This document shows positions 24,871 to 35,467 of a stretch of 64,000 bases of DNA, piece by piece. Position 1 is the stretch's first letter. The number at the start of each line of letters is the position of its first letter. The DNA lies in assembly GCA_033065855.1 (NCBI GenBank), contig JAVXUO010000281.1, forward strand, positions 1 through 64,000. Reading direction: 5' to 3'. Below the pieces are notes generated by a model that was given only the letters and a program-made list of their open reading frames with translations, was not told the DNA's origin and made no database searches. A program made the translations under genes and the position numbers. Source of the stretch: Escallonia rubra. Its lineage: Eukaryota; Streptophyta; Magnoliopsida; Escalloniales; Escalloniaceae.

Positions 24871-25390
24871 CCGATCTCGGTCACGATGGGCCTTGTTTAT
24901 GCATAGACACGTCTTGTTTTCTATCCTTTTTCACAATGGCTTGAGCGGTTTGGTTTGTTCAACAGAGTTGAAAAAGCCATTCGTGAGGTTTTACAGCTGA
25001 TTTTGGCGTTCAACTAGAAGAAGCTCGAGATTGGCCAAATAAGTCAGTAACTCGGTTAATTTACAGCCATGTGGTACACGTGTCTGCCACATAACCACAA
25101 CGCGGCTAAACCTGTCGCAATAACTTTGTCTCTTAAGATTCACTTGATTCGATTTCGAGCCAAAAAAATCCAGAAAGTCTACATATTGTTTCAGTGGCTC
25201 CGGTTTGGTGCTCAGAATCACTGATTGCTGCTTGCAACCAACCCAAAAGTTCATGCAAATAAATGCAGCCACCAAGTACTTCTCTCCAGTGCCTTTGAAC
25301 TTCCATGCAACTTGGAGCAATTGTCCAAGATCCCCACAATTCGATAGCTAAACAAGCAATTGACCTAAGGTGTAGTGACATTTCATTAAA
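24871..25390 (-). pseudogene. Unidentified coding-like fragment repeated in two spacers
   Basis: The minus strand has an open frame (25320-24991) containing AFICMNFWVGCKQQS and LKQYVDFLDFFGSKSNQVN. A diverged copy at 43578-43315 keeps the same frame and most residues (LKQYVNFLDFFGSKSNQVN). Frame conservation over about 50 residues in two diverged copies suggests former coding sequence. A second overlapping frame is also partly open, so the true frame is not certain. No family was recognised and there is no start, splice or promoter context. It is best read as a gene or transposon fragment trapped in the repeat unit. Confidence 0.35.
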
Positions 25391-25393
25391 CGT

Positions 25394-27107
25394 GGCCAAG
25401 TTTGCTATGTCTTTGAATTTAATGCTACTCTATTTGTTACCTAATTCCATACGTTTACATCTTATTCCAATATCAAACTCAGGAATATTGTTTGTTTTTA
25501 GAGGAACTCCGTCTTGCTCCTCGAGTCATTTACATTATCTTGAATTTCTTTTTAAACTTGCAAGGGCAAACTACATTAGTTTACTCAAATAAAATGACAT
25601 TAATTATATATCATTTTATTTATTTTAAAAAAATTCAAATGAAAAATATTATCCTTCCTCACATCATGAAATTGAAAAGTTACTAAGCTCGTAATCATCT
25701 CCCATGTGTGTGAGTTGGGAAAATATTTTTCAAGTAATTTTTTGTAATAAATTTCATATCATGTAATCTATGATGTAATAATAAATCAACACGATAATTT
25801 AAAATAGTATAAAATTGCACCCTACAACAAGGTGCGCAAGGACTCTATGAGCCCTATTGGCATTCTAAGACTTTTGCTAAGAAAATTCTCATTTAAATAA
25901 CGTGTATGCGGAATTACATCCCCATATAAGGCATTCTAAAAAAATACAAGGAAATAATACAACATCTTTGAGAATCCTACAATAAAACTACTCCAGTAAA
26001 ACAAATTGAGATGCCGCATAACATATTATTCTCAAAAAAACTTTCTTAAAATAAAAAATAAATACATAAACATAAATTTATTTAGAATGCTAATCTTATA
26101 TCCATCAACTTAACCTAAAACTAGCATGCTAAAATAACAAGTTAAACGACCATTAAATAGATGAATATGCCGCATTTCTTTCCAAAGAAATGAGCGACAA
26201 AGCCTTGAAATAATTAGTTTTAAAAAAATGCGGGCTTAGTAAAACCCAAACAACAATTATACCAACAACAAAGGCATAATAAAAACATAATGCAAATCAA
26301 GGCATGCTCATAAAATAGAATTTATTCATTTTATGTAGCTCTCGAAAATATTTATTTCTACCCACGAAGTGCAATAAATAATATTTGTGTATTATTTTTA
26401 TTTTTAGGATCACAAAAACTCCATAAAATAAATAGCAAAAAATTGAGAGATAAATTCTTAAAAGACGACAAACAGTAAATCCAACTATAATATACCCTCT
26501 GGAAGTAAAAAAAGCCGAAAGAAAGTTCCCCTAGTCGGCGGTGGGGTAAAACCGCCATAAAACCACCTCCACGCACCACATGTGCCAACGTGCAGGTGGG
26601 TGGGTAGCGCTGGAGAGTCTGGACATTGTGCACGTGTGAGCTTACGCGGCTCGGCTGGACGCGCGTGTCGTGCATGCGCGGCTTGGCTTGGGCGCGTGGC
26701 CCGCGTGGCATTGTTCATCTTCTTCGCAGAAACCCTAATTTTTTTTAGCAGCCGCCATGCCGCGAGGCCAAGTTCCGGAGTGCATGTATCTCTTATTTTC
26801 AAGTCAAATAATGCGTGCTATATATTGTTAGAAAGCTTACGGAACATAGATTAACTCTGTATCAACCAATCATGATAAATACGTAAATCTTGTGTTATTA
26901 ACGGAACTTAAGATTCTTTGGCTTTAATTCTTGTGTTGGGTGTCTTGTAGCATTATGCAGATTAATACGTACATCAGAGCCTGTAACCAAAGTGGGAAGG
27001 TTATACTCACAGTTTTTCAATAAGCACCAATATAAGTCAGTATTGGGGCAATACCTAGCATAAGCTTTGAACAAATTGAGAAACTTGACAGAGAAACTAT
27101 ATGAAGG
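25394..27107. repeat. 3'-flank block of gene C, duplicated downstream of gene D
   Basis: From GGCCAAGTTTGC to the 3' end of gene C this block matches 33621-35467 at high identity, and its first 200 bases also match 43655-43850. It is mostly AT-rich, with a GC-rich island at about 26570-26790 holding CACGTG-type motifs. Short open frames on both strands are not conserved between the copies beyond overall DNA identity. No gene is supported. Confidence 0.75.
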
Positions 27108-30100
27108 CTAAATTGCTGACGATCCACCTACTTCAAATCTGCTTTTCTTCGTGTCTCTTAAACCAAGAAACAAGTCTCTGGTTGCAAGCATTTGATTCAC
27201 AACAGCGTTCATTGGCATCCGATCACCTGGTAATGTGCCAGAACATGAAAGTCCTATTCTGAAGAGTGAAGCAAGACCATCCTTCATTTTTCTTGTGACA
27301 GTGCCTTTTGCTTTTCCTTCTTGATCCTCATCTATGTTGTCTTCTTCTCCCGAGAGCAATGATGGGTCAGCTATTTCCATTACGTCGCCAGACAAAGCTG
27401 TTGCAACAAGCTTGCAAATTCCTAGACCATCTTTAAAAATGTCATCAGTTGGTCTTTTACCTGTAAACATTTCCAGCAAGAGTATCCCATAGCTGTAAAC
27501 ATCTCCGGCTGTGGCCACTTGGCCTCCCATACCGTATTCTGCGATTGGATTGTATCAATGAAAAGGATTTCAAGCAGTGTACAAACCCCCCAAAATAGGC
27601 AGATATTGTGTGGTTGCCAGTGTAGTGTAATGGAAACAACCTATTATCTTTGAGGCCGTCATTTTTCTTGAACGTTAAACAATAAACTCTGATCCATGTT
27701 TAAATTTGGTTTAAGATGGTGAATTATACGTATATTGAATTGAAACTGATGGAAATGAAGCATACCTGGAGGAATGTACCCAATAGAACCTTTGAGCCCT
27801 GCTGACAAGCGTACGGTTTCCTCACTGGAGGGATCGTTTGATGGCTGGAAGAGGAATGTTGCTAAGCCAAAATCACCAACGTGGGCTGTCATATCACCAT
27901 CAAGCAGTATGTTGCTTGGCTTCAAATCACAGTGAACGATTGGGGTGTCACAATTGTTATGGAGATAGTCCAAGGCAGACGCAACATCAATGGCTATATT
28001 AAGCCTCTGGACAACGTCCAAGCTCTTCGTTTGAGAGTTTCCATTATCGTTTGGATGCAGCCACTGGTCTAGGCTTCCATTGGACATGAACTCAAAAACT
28101 ATGCATTTGAATGGATTACCTTGGTGATCTTTGCTTGAACAGGCAGCTATTATCTTCAGGAGGTTACGGTGGCGTATACCTCTCAACGCTTTAATTTCAT
28201 CCATAAAACTCTTGGAAGCCCCATGGTGTTGAAGGTTTATCACTTTCACAGCCACAACTGTGCCATAACCATAAAGCACTCCTTTATATACAGAGCCAAA
28301 GCTGCCTGAACCTACCAAATTTTCCTCAGAGAAACCACTTGTTGCTTGAACCATTTCTGAGTAAGACGTACCCAACTGCCAGTCCCTGGGGGAGGATGCA
28401 GTTAAAGGTCTATTTTCCGGTCTTCTTATCATGTAACAAGCAGCAAAAGAGCAAAGTATAATGACCAAAATGAACGATGCAGTTACTGGGATTACTACTT
28501 TTAACTTTCAAAATTCTTTTGATTGACGAGACTTGTCTCCACTACAATGAGGTAAATGCAAGTCCTGGACACCACCACATAACTTATCATTTCCAAGGAC
28601 TGAAGCTGAACTTGCATTTGCAAAAACACCTGATCTTGGCACTTCTCCTTCAAAATTATTGTACGATAGATTGAGAATCTTGAGAGATGAAAGCTTTCCA
28701 AGAAATTCAGGTACCCGCCCAGATAAGTTATTGCGAGAAAGGTCAATCTCCACTATACCTTTTAAATTTCCCAAAGATTCAGGAATTGTTCCTTGAAGCA
28801 GATTACCCTCCATAAGCAAAGTTTCCAAGCTAGCACAACTGCTGAGGGTACTAGGAATGTCTCCTGACAATTTGTTTTGGGATATATATAGCTCCTTGAG
28901 GTTTACTAATCTACCCACTTCTAGTGGTAGTGAACCAGTCAAAGAATTATGAGCCATGGCCAACGAAATTGAAAGAGAAGACAGACCAGCAACCTCCTTC
29001 GGTATGGTGCCACTGAGATTATTTCCAGTAAGGTTCATAATCAGCAAACTTCGACAATTCCCAAGGCTTGGAGGTATACTTCCTTCTAGTCTATTATCCT
29101 CCATGAGCAGACTTGTCAACGATGTCAAGTTACCGATAGTAGATGGGATTTGGCCAGAAAATCTATTAGCATTTAAAGACAGTCCTTGTAAATGTTGAAG
29201 CTTCCCTATAACATCAGGAACACTTCCAGTTAAGTAGTTCTCTTCCAGCCCTAAAAGTGTCAAGCTGATCAGGTTTCCAATTCCGGTCGGAATGGTTCCA
29301 TGTATCAAAGAAGAACCCAGAGTAAGTATCCTGAGGCTGGTTGACAAATTGGCAATGGAGTTGGGTAAATCACCGCCAAAAAGATTACGAGACAACCCCA
29401 AAACTTGCAAACTTGTACAATTAGCCAGGTACGAGAGAAAATTCAAACCAACTTCCTCATGTCCAAGTCTATTCTCATCAAAGTTTATCCTATATAAACC
29501 TTGCAACTTTCCTAAATTTGTCGGGAAACCTCCTGTCAACCTATTCTCAGCAAAATCAAGCAGTCCGAGCTTGGTGGCGTTCGATAATGATACTGGAATA
29601 GGGCCCGAGAACTCGTTTACGCCCCCAGCAAAAATTTGCAAATTAGGCAGTGTAAGGCCAACATCAGGTGGGAGTTGCCCTTGCAAATGATTCTGTGTGA
29701 TAGTAAAGTAGTATATTGAGGAAATATTGAAAATTGAGTCAGGAAGAGTACCAGACAGTTGATTTGCATAGAGCTGAAGAATTCGCAAGCTCGATAGACG
29801 ACCAAGATCATACGGTACGCTACCGTAGAAATTGTTCCTGATAAGTCCAAGAACCGTTAGTGACGAAAAGTTTCCTATCCAAGCTGGGATACTTCCTGTG
29901 AGGTTATTGACAGAAAGTCCAAGATTCAACAGGTTAGTTAGTGAATTAAGCTGACCCGGAATCGCCCCAACGAGCTCATTGTAGTTCAGACTAAGGGATG
30001 TTAGATGAGTGCAGTGAGTCAGATTGCTTGGAATGCTTCCACTGAAGGAATTGAAGCTCAAATTGAGGTTCTGCAAGCGGATTAAACGGCCCAATTCTTG

Positions 30101-30433
30101 AGGGAGTTCACCATGGAAGGTGTTGTTTTGGAGGAGGAGACTAGTGAGGAATGTGAGGTTGCCTACGGAAGGAGGCAAGGTGCCCACCAACTTTTGTGAC
30201 TCCAAGCTCAGTAGCACGACCCTTTGATCGGAGGGACTGCAAGTAACACCCACCCAATTGCAGAAATGAAGAGAATCATTCCATAGCTTCATGACTTGGA
30301 GCGGATCCTCGGTTATTGCATTCTTGAAATCAAGTAAAGCAAGTTGATCAGTCTCATTTGCAGAAGAAGGTATTGCAGTAGATCCCAATCTTGAGTTCAT
30401 GAGCAGAAGAAGAATCCATATGAGGAAATTCAT
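27108..30433 (-). pseudogene. LRR receptor-like kinase paralogue C, one nonsense codon; may encode a secreted ectodomain
   Basis: Exon 1 is 30433-27766 and exon 2 is 27538-27108, with a 227-nt intron. Every part of a receptor kinase is present and in frame: signal peptide, LRRNT, LRRs, Cys cap LPHCSGDKS, membrane span, GSGSFGSVYKG, HCDLKPSN, DFG and exon 2. The single defect is a TGA at 28510-28508, where D has CGA (QSKEF-R-KLKVV). This is a CpG-type C-to-T change just before the membrane span. Translation would stop after 641 residues, giving a complete, exportable LRR ectodomain with no anchor and no kinase. An early stop upstream of an intron could also trigger mRNA decay. Labelled pseudogene for the receptor-kinase function only. 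The untouched state of the kinase half says the change is recent, or that this is an allele in the sequenced plant. Confidence 0.85.
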
Positions 30434-31699
30434 TAGAGAACACCTGAAGTATAAGGTTACAAAGCTTTATTTTGCTGTCAGTGCAATGCTGATCTGAGGA
30501 CTGAGGATTATGGCTTCATATAAGGAATGGAAAAATCTGTCTACAGAATGTAAAATGCACTTTATCCACTGCATTGGTTGTCTTGAAATTTCCCAACAGG
30601 TAGTTGGTGGTTGTGTGATGGGCTTGTTTACCATCGTAGATTATTATTATTGAGTAAATGAGAGAAGAAACTCCTTTATCTTTCGATTTTTTGAGATGCT
30701 TTTAAGGTTCTTCTCAACAATTGGTATCATAGTGTGAACACATAGTTGTCCCATTATTATTTCCGTCAATATTTCTTGAAGAAGTTAATGCCTCAGTGAG
30801 AAATACTGAATGATGAGAATTCTCATATTTGGCTGTGTCCCGGCCACGTCAACTCTTTGAACCTTAAGGTGCCTCTTAATCACATCGATTACGGCTCTCG
30901 CCGTTCAATTTGGTGAGCATTTTAATTTCAGACAAGGAGATGTATGACTTTTCAGCTGTCCATCCGAGGTAACACCAAGACATCAACGTCGGATTTATTA
31001 TCCTATTTTTAGAAGCCACACACTAGAGATTATATTGGTGTGTTTTAATTAATCAAGTGACGGTGCAAATTTTTTTGATGTCACAGTTACGACAAATAAA
31101 CTAATGAAGTGTTCTCTAATGCTCCAACTTTCGCCATTAAGTGGAAAAAATATTTGTTGTCACGCTTACGATATGTTACGGGAAAATTTTGGAAGACCTC
31201 CCAGCTCTTAAATAAATTTGCGCAATACGAAATAACTCTCAAAACTGTTTTTCTTCTACGTTATTATGTTTAGAACTGTTTTTCTTCTACATTATGCGCT
31301 TAAAACTGTTTTTTTTCTACGTTATTGTGCTTTTACAAAATAACATTCCTTGTCCCGCTTTAAGAAATCATTATTTATGTCCTCATATTATCTCTCATTA
31401 AGTTTTTATTTTGTAAAATGAGTTATTTTCTGACATGCTGCGGTCCAATTAGTTGGATCACAGTTAATTACTGAGCATCAGAAAGATCATTCCTTTCTTC
31501 GCATTTCAGGTTTTAAAATAAGGTAATGGTAATAACGATCACCGGCTTAAATTTTTTGAAGAGAAACGTTGTGGATTTCAAAGGCTGTAGTTGTTGATTT
31601 TTAAAATTGTTTCGTAATTGTTGTTATGTAAAGGTTTTGTAATAAAATTAGAAATGAAATTTGTAATTGGAGTTGTTAAAGTTTTAATTTCCGCTACTA
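30434..31699. other. Spacer C (truncated): promoter of C and start of the repeat-unit spacer
   Basis: The first 250 bases are the 5' flank of C. From about 30830 to 31690 it follows spacers A, B and D with short deletions. It stops abruptly at the CTAG of the next element, where spacer B continues with TTTCTATTGATTTTAG. No gene is seen. Confidence 0.65.
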
Positions 31700-33620
31700 C
31701 TAGCTTCTAACCCGCGCGTTGCATGCGAATAAGATTTATCAAAATTACGACAAACTCAATTAAAAAAGAATGAACAACATTATGTTTTGAAGTCATAATA
31801 AGTTCAACAAAAAATTTACGGAAGTAATTTGATAAACATTTCTATCTGATGTAGAAGAAAAATGCTACCCACGAGATGGTGCCACGTGTCACCATCTTGT
31901 GACACCAAAACTGTCAGAGGCACTAATGGGGAAGTGGAAAGCCTTAACTGCCCACCATTATGGTAATAACTCTCCACTTACTAGTATTAACTGTCCATTA
32001 GTGGAAATAACCTCCCACGAACCTGGTAACTCCCAAATTAATGGGAAATAACTACCCACGAGGCAGAGAGCCATATAAAAGAGGGAAGAAAGGTGATGGG
32101 TGGTAAGTGACTTCTATTTAGAGTTTACACTAAATCTATCTTGAGTTTACTCTGACTTAAGCATCGGAGATTTCACGCTTAAAATATTTCCGGCGAGTCA
32201 CCGGCGTTGTCTCTTTGTTGTGCAGGTCTATTCACGAATTAAGTTCCGGATTTTATCCACAACACTATCCAACCCATAAAAGTTAATATTGTAATTATCT
32301 TCTTCCATTTTCTCTTTTAGGAGATTGAGGGAAAAATTCTGATAAAGTAGGTGTTGTAATTAAGCAAAGCAAAAAAGAAAAGAAAAATCCAATTATCATA
32401 TTAGACTTAAGAAAATGGTTAGATTTATTGCAAAGAGGCGGTTTGGCTTTTTGCTAAAGCAAAGTGTGCTTTGATTTTGATTGACACCTGCTTCTAAAAC
32501 TTTACATTATTTTGATAAAAGTTATATAAACTTTGTCATTACGGCTAACAAAAAATGTTTAAGCAAAAGCAAACCCGATAGAAGCCATTGAATCAAATAA
32601 GTTCAACTTAACTTCATACCTTTGTAGGAAATTACAGATTCAATTTCGCATACGCGCTTGTAGGACATAAGATATCAATATGTAATACTGGTCAAAGTAT
32701 AAATCACGACATTAGGCAAATGGCCAAAAAATAACTAAATGCATGGAAGTGATCCACAATTACTTGAGCATGATATCTTTGAATTCTGTTGCGCAACCTA
32801 AAGCTTGTACAATAGCAACCACATACGATTAAAAGGTGGAAATGAAAGTACATCAAATTGTCTAAGGCCACCTAAGTATGTCACATAAGAAGTATAATAT
32901 GACACATTAAAAATTCTTTTTTGTTCAAAGATAGGAATACTTAATCCAATTAAATACTCAAAAGAATAAGAAAAAATTCAGGAATAGGTGTGCAAAAAAT
33001 AGAAAAATCTATACATGCTTTGAGTTGAACCCGCGTATAACAAAAACTAAAGCAAAAAAAATTAGCATTAGGAGCTGCTAAAATTTGCAATCAGAAAATA
33101 AATGTAAAATTTTACCATCATATTGTGAAGATGCTATAAAAGGCAGCATTATACTTTTCTGGAAAAACAATGCCAATTCCTAGATAAAGGATATTAATTT
33201 TTAATATTAGCAAACAACATCCTCGATCATCAAAAAAGAATATCATGAAAAAGTAAAAAGGGATAGCAAAATCTGGAAGAATATTGATTACTATAAACAG
33301 AAAATGTGAAGATAGGTATTAGAGGTAATTTGGCATGGGCTATGTGATTACTTAAGGACGTAACGTTTATAGGCTGAAAGAGAGAAAGTTTAGGAGAGAT
33401 TTTAGAATAAATTTATTTGAATCTTGAATTAACACCAAGGATGACAATCACATAATTAATTAGATGGGAGAGAGAAACATTTGAGCATATTTGCTCCAAA
33501 ATTAGGCTAATCAGGTGGGCGTAGGAGAGGAAATCAAGGCCTTTAAAAAAGGAGGAATGCAATTAGTTGATAAGGTAAGATGAGATAAGTTGTAGATTAA
33601 ACCATCAATGTATATAAAGA
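31700..33620 (-). mobile_element. Helitron-like insertion, minus orientation
   Basis: Read on the minus strand the element begins TCTTTATATACATTGATGG (from 33620) and ends with a GC-rich imperfect hairpin (about 31727-31710) followed by CTAG (31703-31700) and a T. These are the TC...hairpin-CTRR ends of plant Helitrons. Its left edge is exactly where spacer C departs from spacer B, and its right edge is exactly where the D 3'-flank block (GGCCAAG) begins. The base before TC on the minus strand is C rather than the expected A, so the right edge may have been remodelled. No Rep/helicase gene is present, so it would be non-autonomous. A solo LTR sits inside it. Confidence 0.5.
31847..32264. mobile_element. 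Solo LTR of an LTR retrotransposon
   Basis: A 418-bp segment starts TGATGT and ends ACAACA (TG...CA ends in near-inverted repeat) and is flanked on both sides by the 5-bp target-site duplication CTATC (31842-31846 and 32265-32269). It holds a plausible TATA box (ATATAAAAGA, about 32073-32082) and promoter-like sequence. There is no primer-binding site, coding region or second LTR, so it is the product of LTR-LTR recombination. The superfamily cannot be told from the LTR alone. It lies inside the Helitron-like element 31700-33620, so it is the younger of the two. Confidence 0.8.
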
Positions 33621-35467
33621 GGCCAAGTTTGCTATGTCTTTGAATTTAATGCTACTCTATTTGTTACCTGATTCCGCGCGTTTACATCTTATTCCAATTT
33701 CAAACTCAGGAATATTGTTTGTTTTTAGAGGAACTCCGTCTTGCTCCTCGAGTCATTTACATTATCTTGAATTTCTTTTTAAACTTGCAAGGGCCAACTA
33801 CATTTGTTTATGCATATAAAATGACATTAATTATACATCCTTTTATTTATTTTAAAAAAATTCAAATGAAAAACCCTTCCTCAATCCTCACATCATCATG
33901 AAATCGAAAAGTTACTAAGCTCGTAATCATCTCCCATGTGTGTGAGTTGGGAAAATATTTTTCAAATAATTTTTTGTAATAAATTTCTTATCATGTAATC
34001 TATGATGTAATAAATCATCAACATGATAATTTAAAACAGTATAAAATTGCACCATACAACAAGGTGTGCAAGGACTCTATGAGCCCAATTGGCATTCTAA
34101 GACTTTTGCTAAGAAAATTCGCATTTAAATAACGTGTCTGCGGAATTACATCCCCATATAAGGCATTCTAAAAAGATACAAGGAAATAATACAACATCTT
34201 TGAGAATCCTACTATAAAACTACTCCAGTAAAGCAAATTGAGATGCCGCACAACGTATTATTCTTAAAAGAACTTTCTTAAAATAAAAAATAAATACATA
34301 AACATAAGTTTATTTAGAATGCTAATCTTATATCCATCAACTTAACCTAAAACTAGCATGCTAAAATAACAAGTTAAGGGGGAATTAAATAGATGAATAT
34401 GCCACATTTTCTTTCCAAAGAAATGAGCGACAAAGCCTTGAAATAATTAGTTTTAAAAAAATGCGGGCTTAGTAAAGCCCAAACAACAATTATACCAACA
34501 ACAAAGGCATAATAAAATCATAATGCAAATCAAGGCATGCTCATAAAATATAATTCATTCATTTTATGTAGCTCTTGAAAATATTTATTTCTACCCACGA
34601 AGTACAAAAAATAATATTTGTGTATTATATAAATAGCCAAAAATTAGGATCACAAAAACTCCATAAAATAAATAGCCAAAAATTGAGAGATAAATTCTTA
34701 AAAGATAACAAACAGTAAATCCAACTATAATATACCCTCTGGAAGTAAAAAAAAAAAATTGTGTATAAAACAAAAATTTGAAGCTAATTTCTATAGAAAA
34801 AGTAATTCAAAAAATTAAAACAAAATACGCATAGAAGGTATAGAGATAATTTTAAGTCCATAGGAGAAATTAGAAAGCTGAAAGAAAGTTCCAATAGTCG
34901 GCGGTGGGGTAAAACAGCCATAAAACCACTTCCACGCGCCACATGTGCCAACGTGCACGTGGGTAGCACCGGAGAGTCTGGACATTTTGCACGTGCGAGC
35001 TTACGCGGCACGGCTGGACGCGCATGTCCTGCATGCGCGGCTTGGCTTGGGCACGTGGCCCGCGTGGCATTGTTCATCTTCTTCGCAGAAATCCTAATTT
35101 TTTTTAGCAGACGCCATGCCGCGAGGCCAAGTTCCGGAGTGCATGTATCTCTTATTTTCAAGTCAAATAATGCGTGCTATATATTGTTGGAAAGCTTACG
35201 GTAAAATAGATTAACTTTGTATCAACCAATCATTATAAATACGTAAATCTTGTGTTATTAACGGAACTTAAGATTCTTTGGCTTTAATTCTTATGTTGGG
35301 AGTCTTGTAGCATTATGCAGATTAATACGTACATCAGAGCCTGTAACCAAAGTGGGAAGGTTATACTCACAGTTTTTCAATAAGCACCAATATAAGTCAG
35401 TATTGGGGCAATACCTAGCATTAACTTTGAACAAATTGAGAAACTTGACAGAGAAACTATATGAAGG
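33621..35467. repeat. 3'-flank block of gene D, duplicate of the block below gene C
   Basis: Aligns with 25394-27107. It differs by extra AT-rich sequence at about 34620-34870, including a small internal repeat of ATAGCCAAAAATT. The GC-rich island recurs at about 34930-35150. No gene is supported. Confidence 0.75.
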
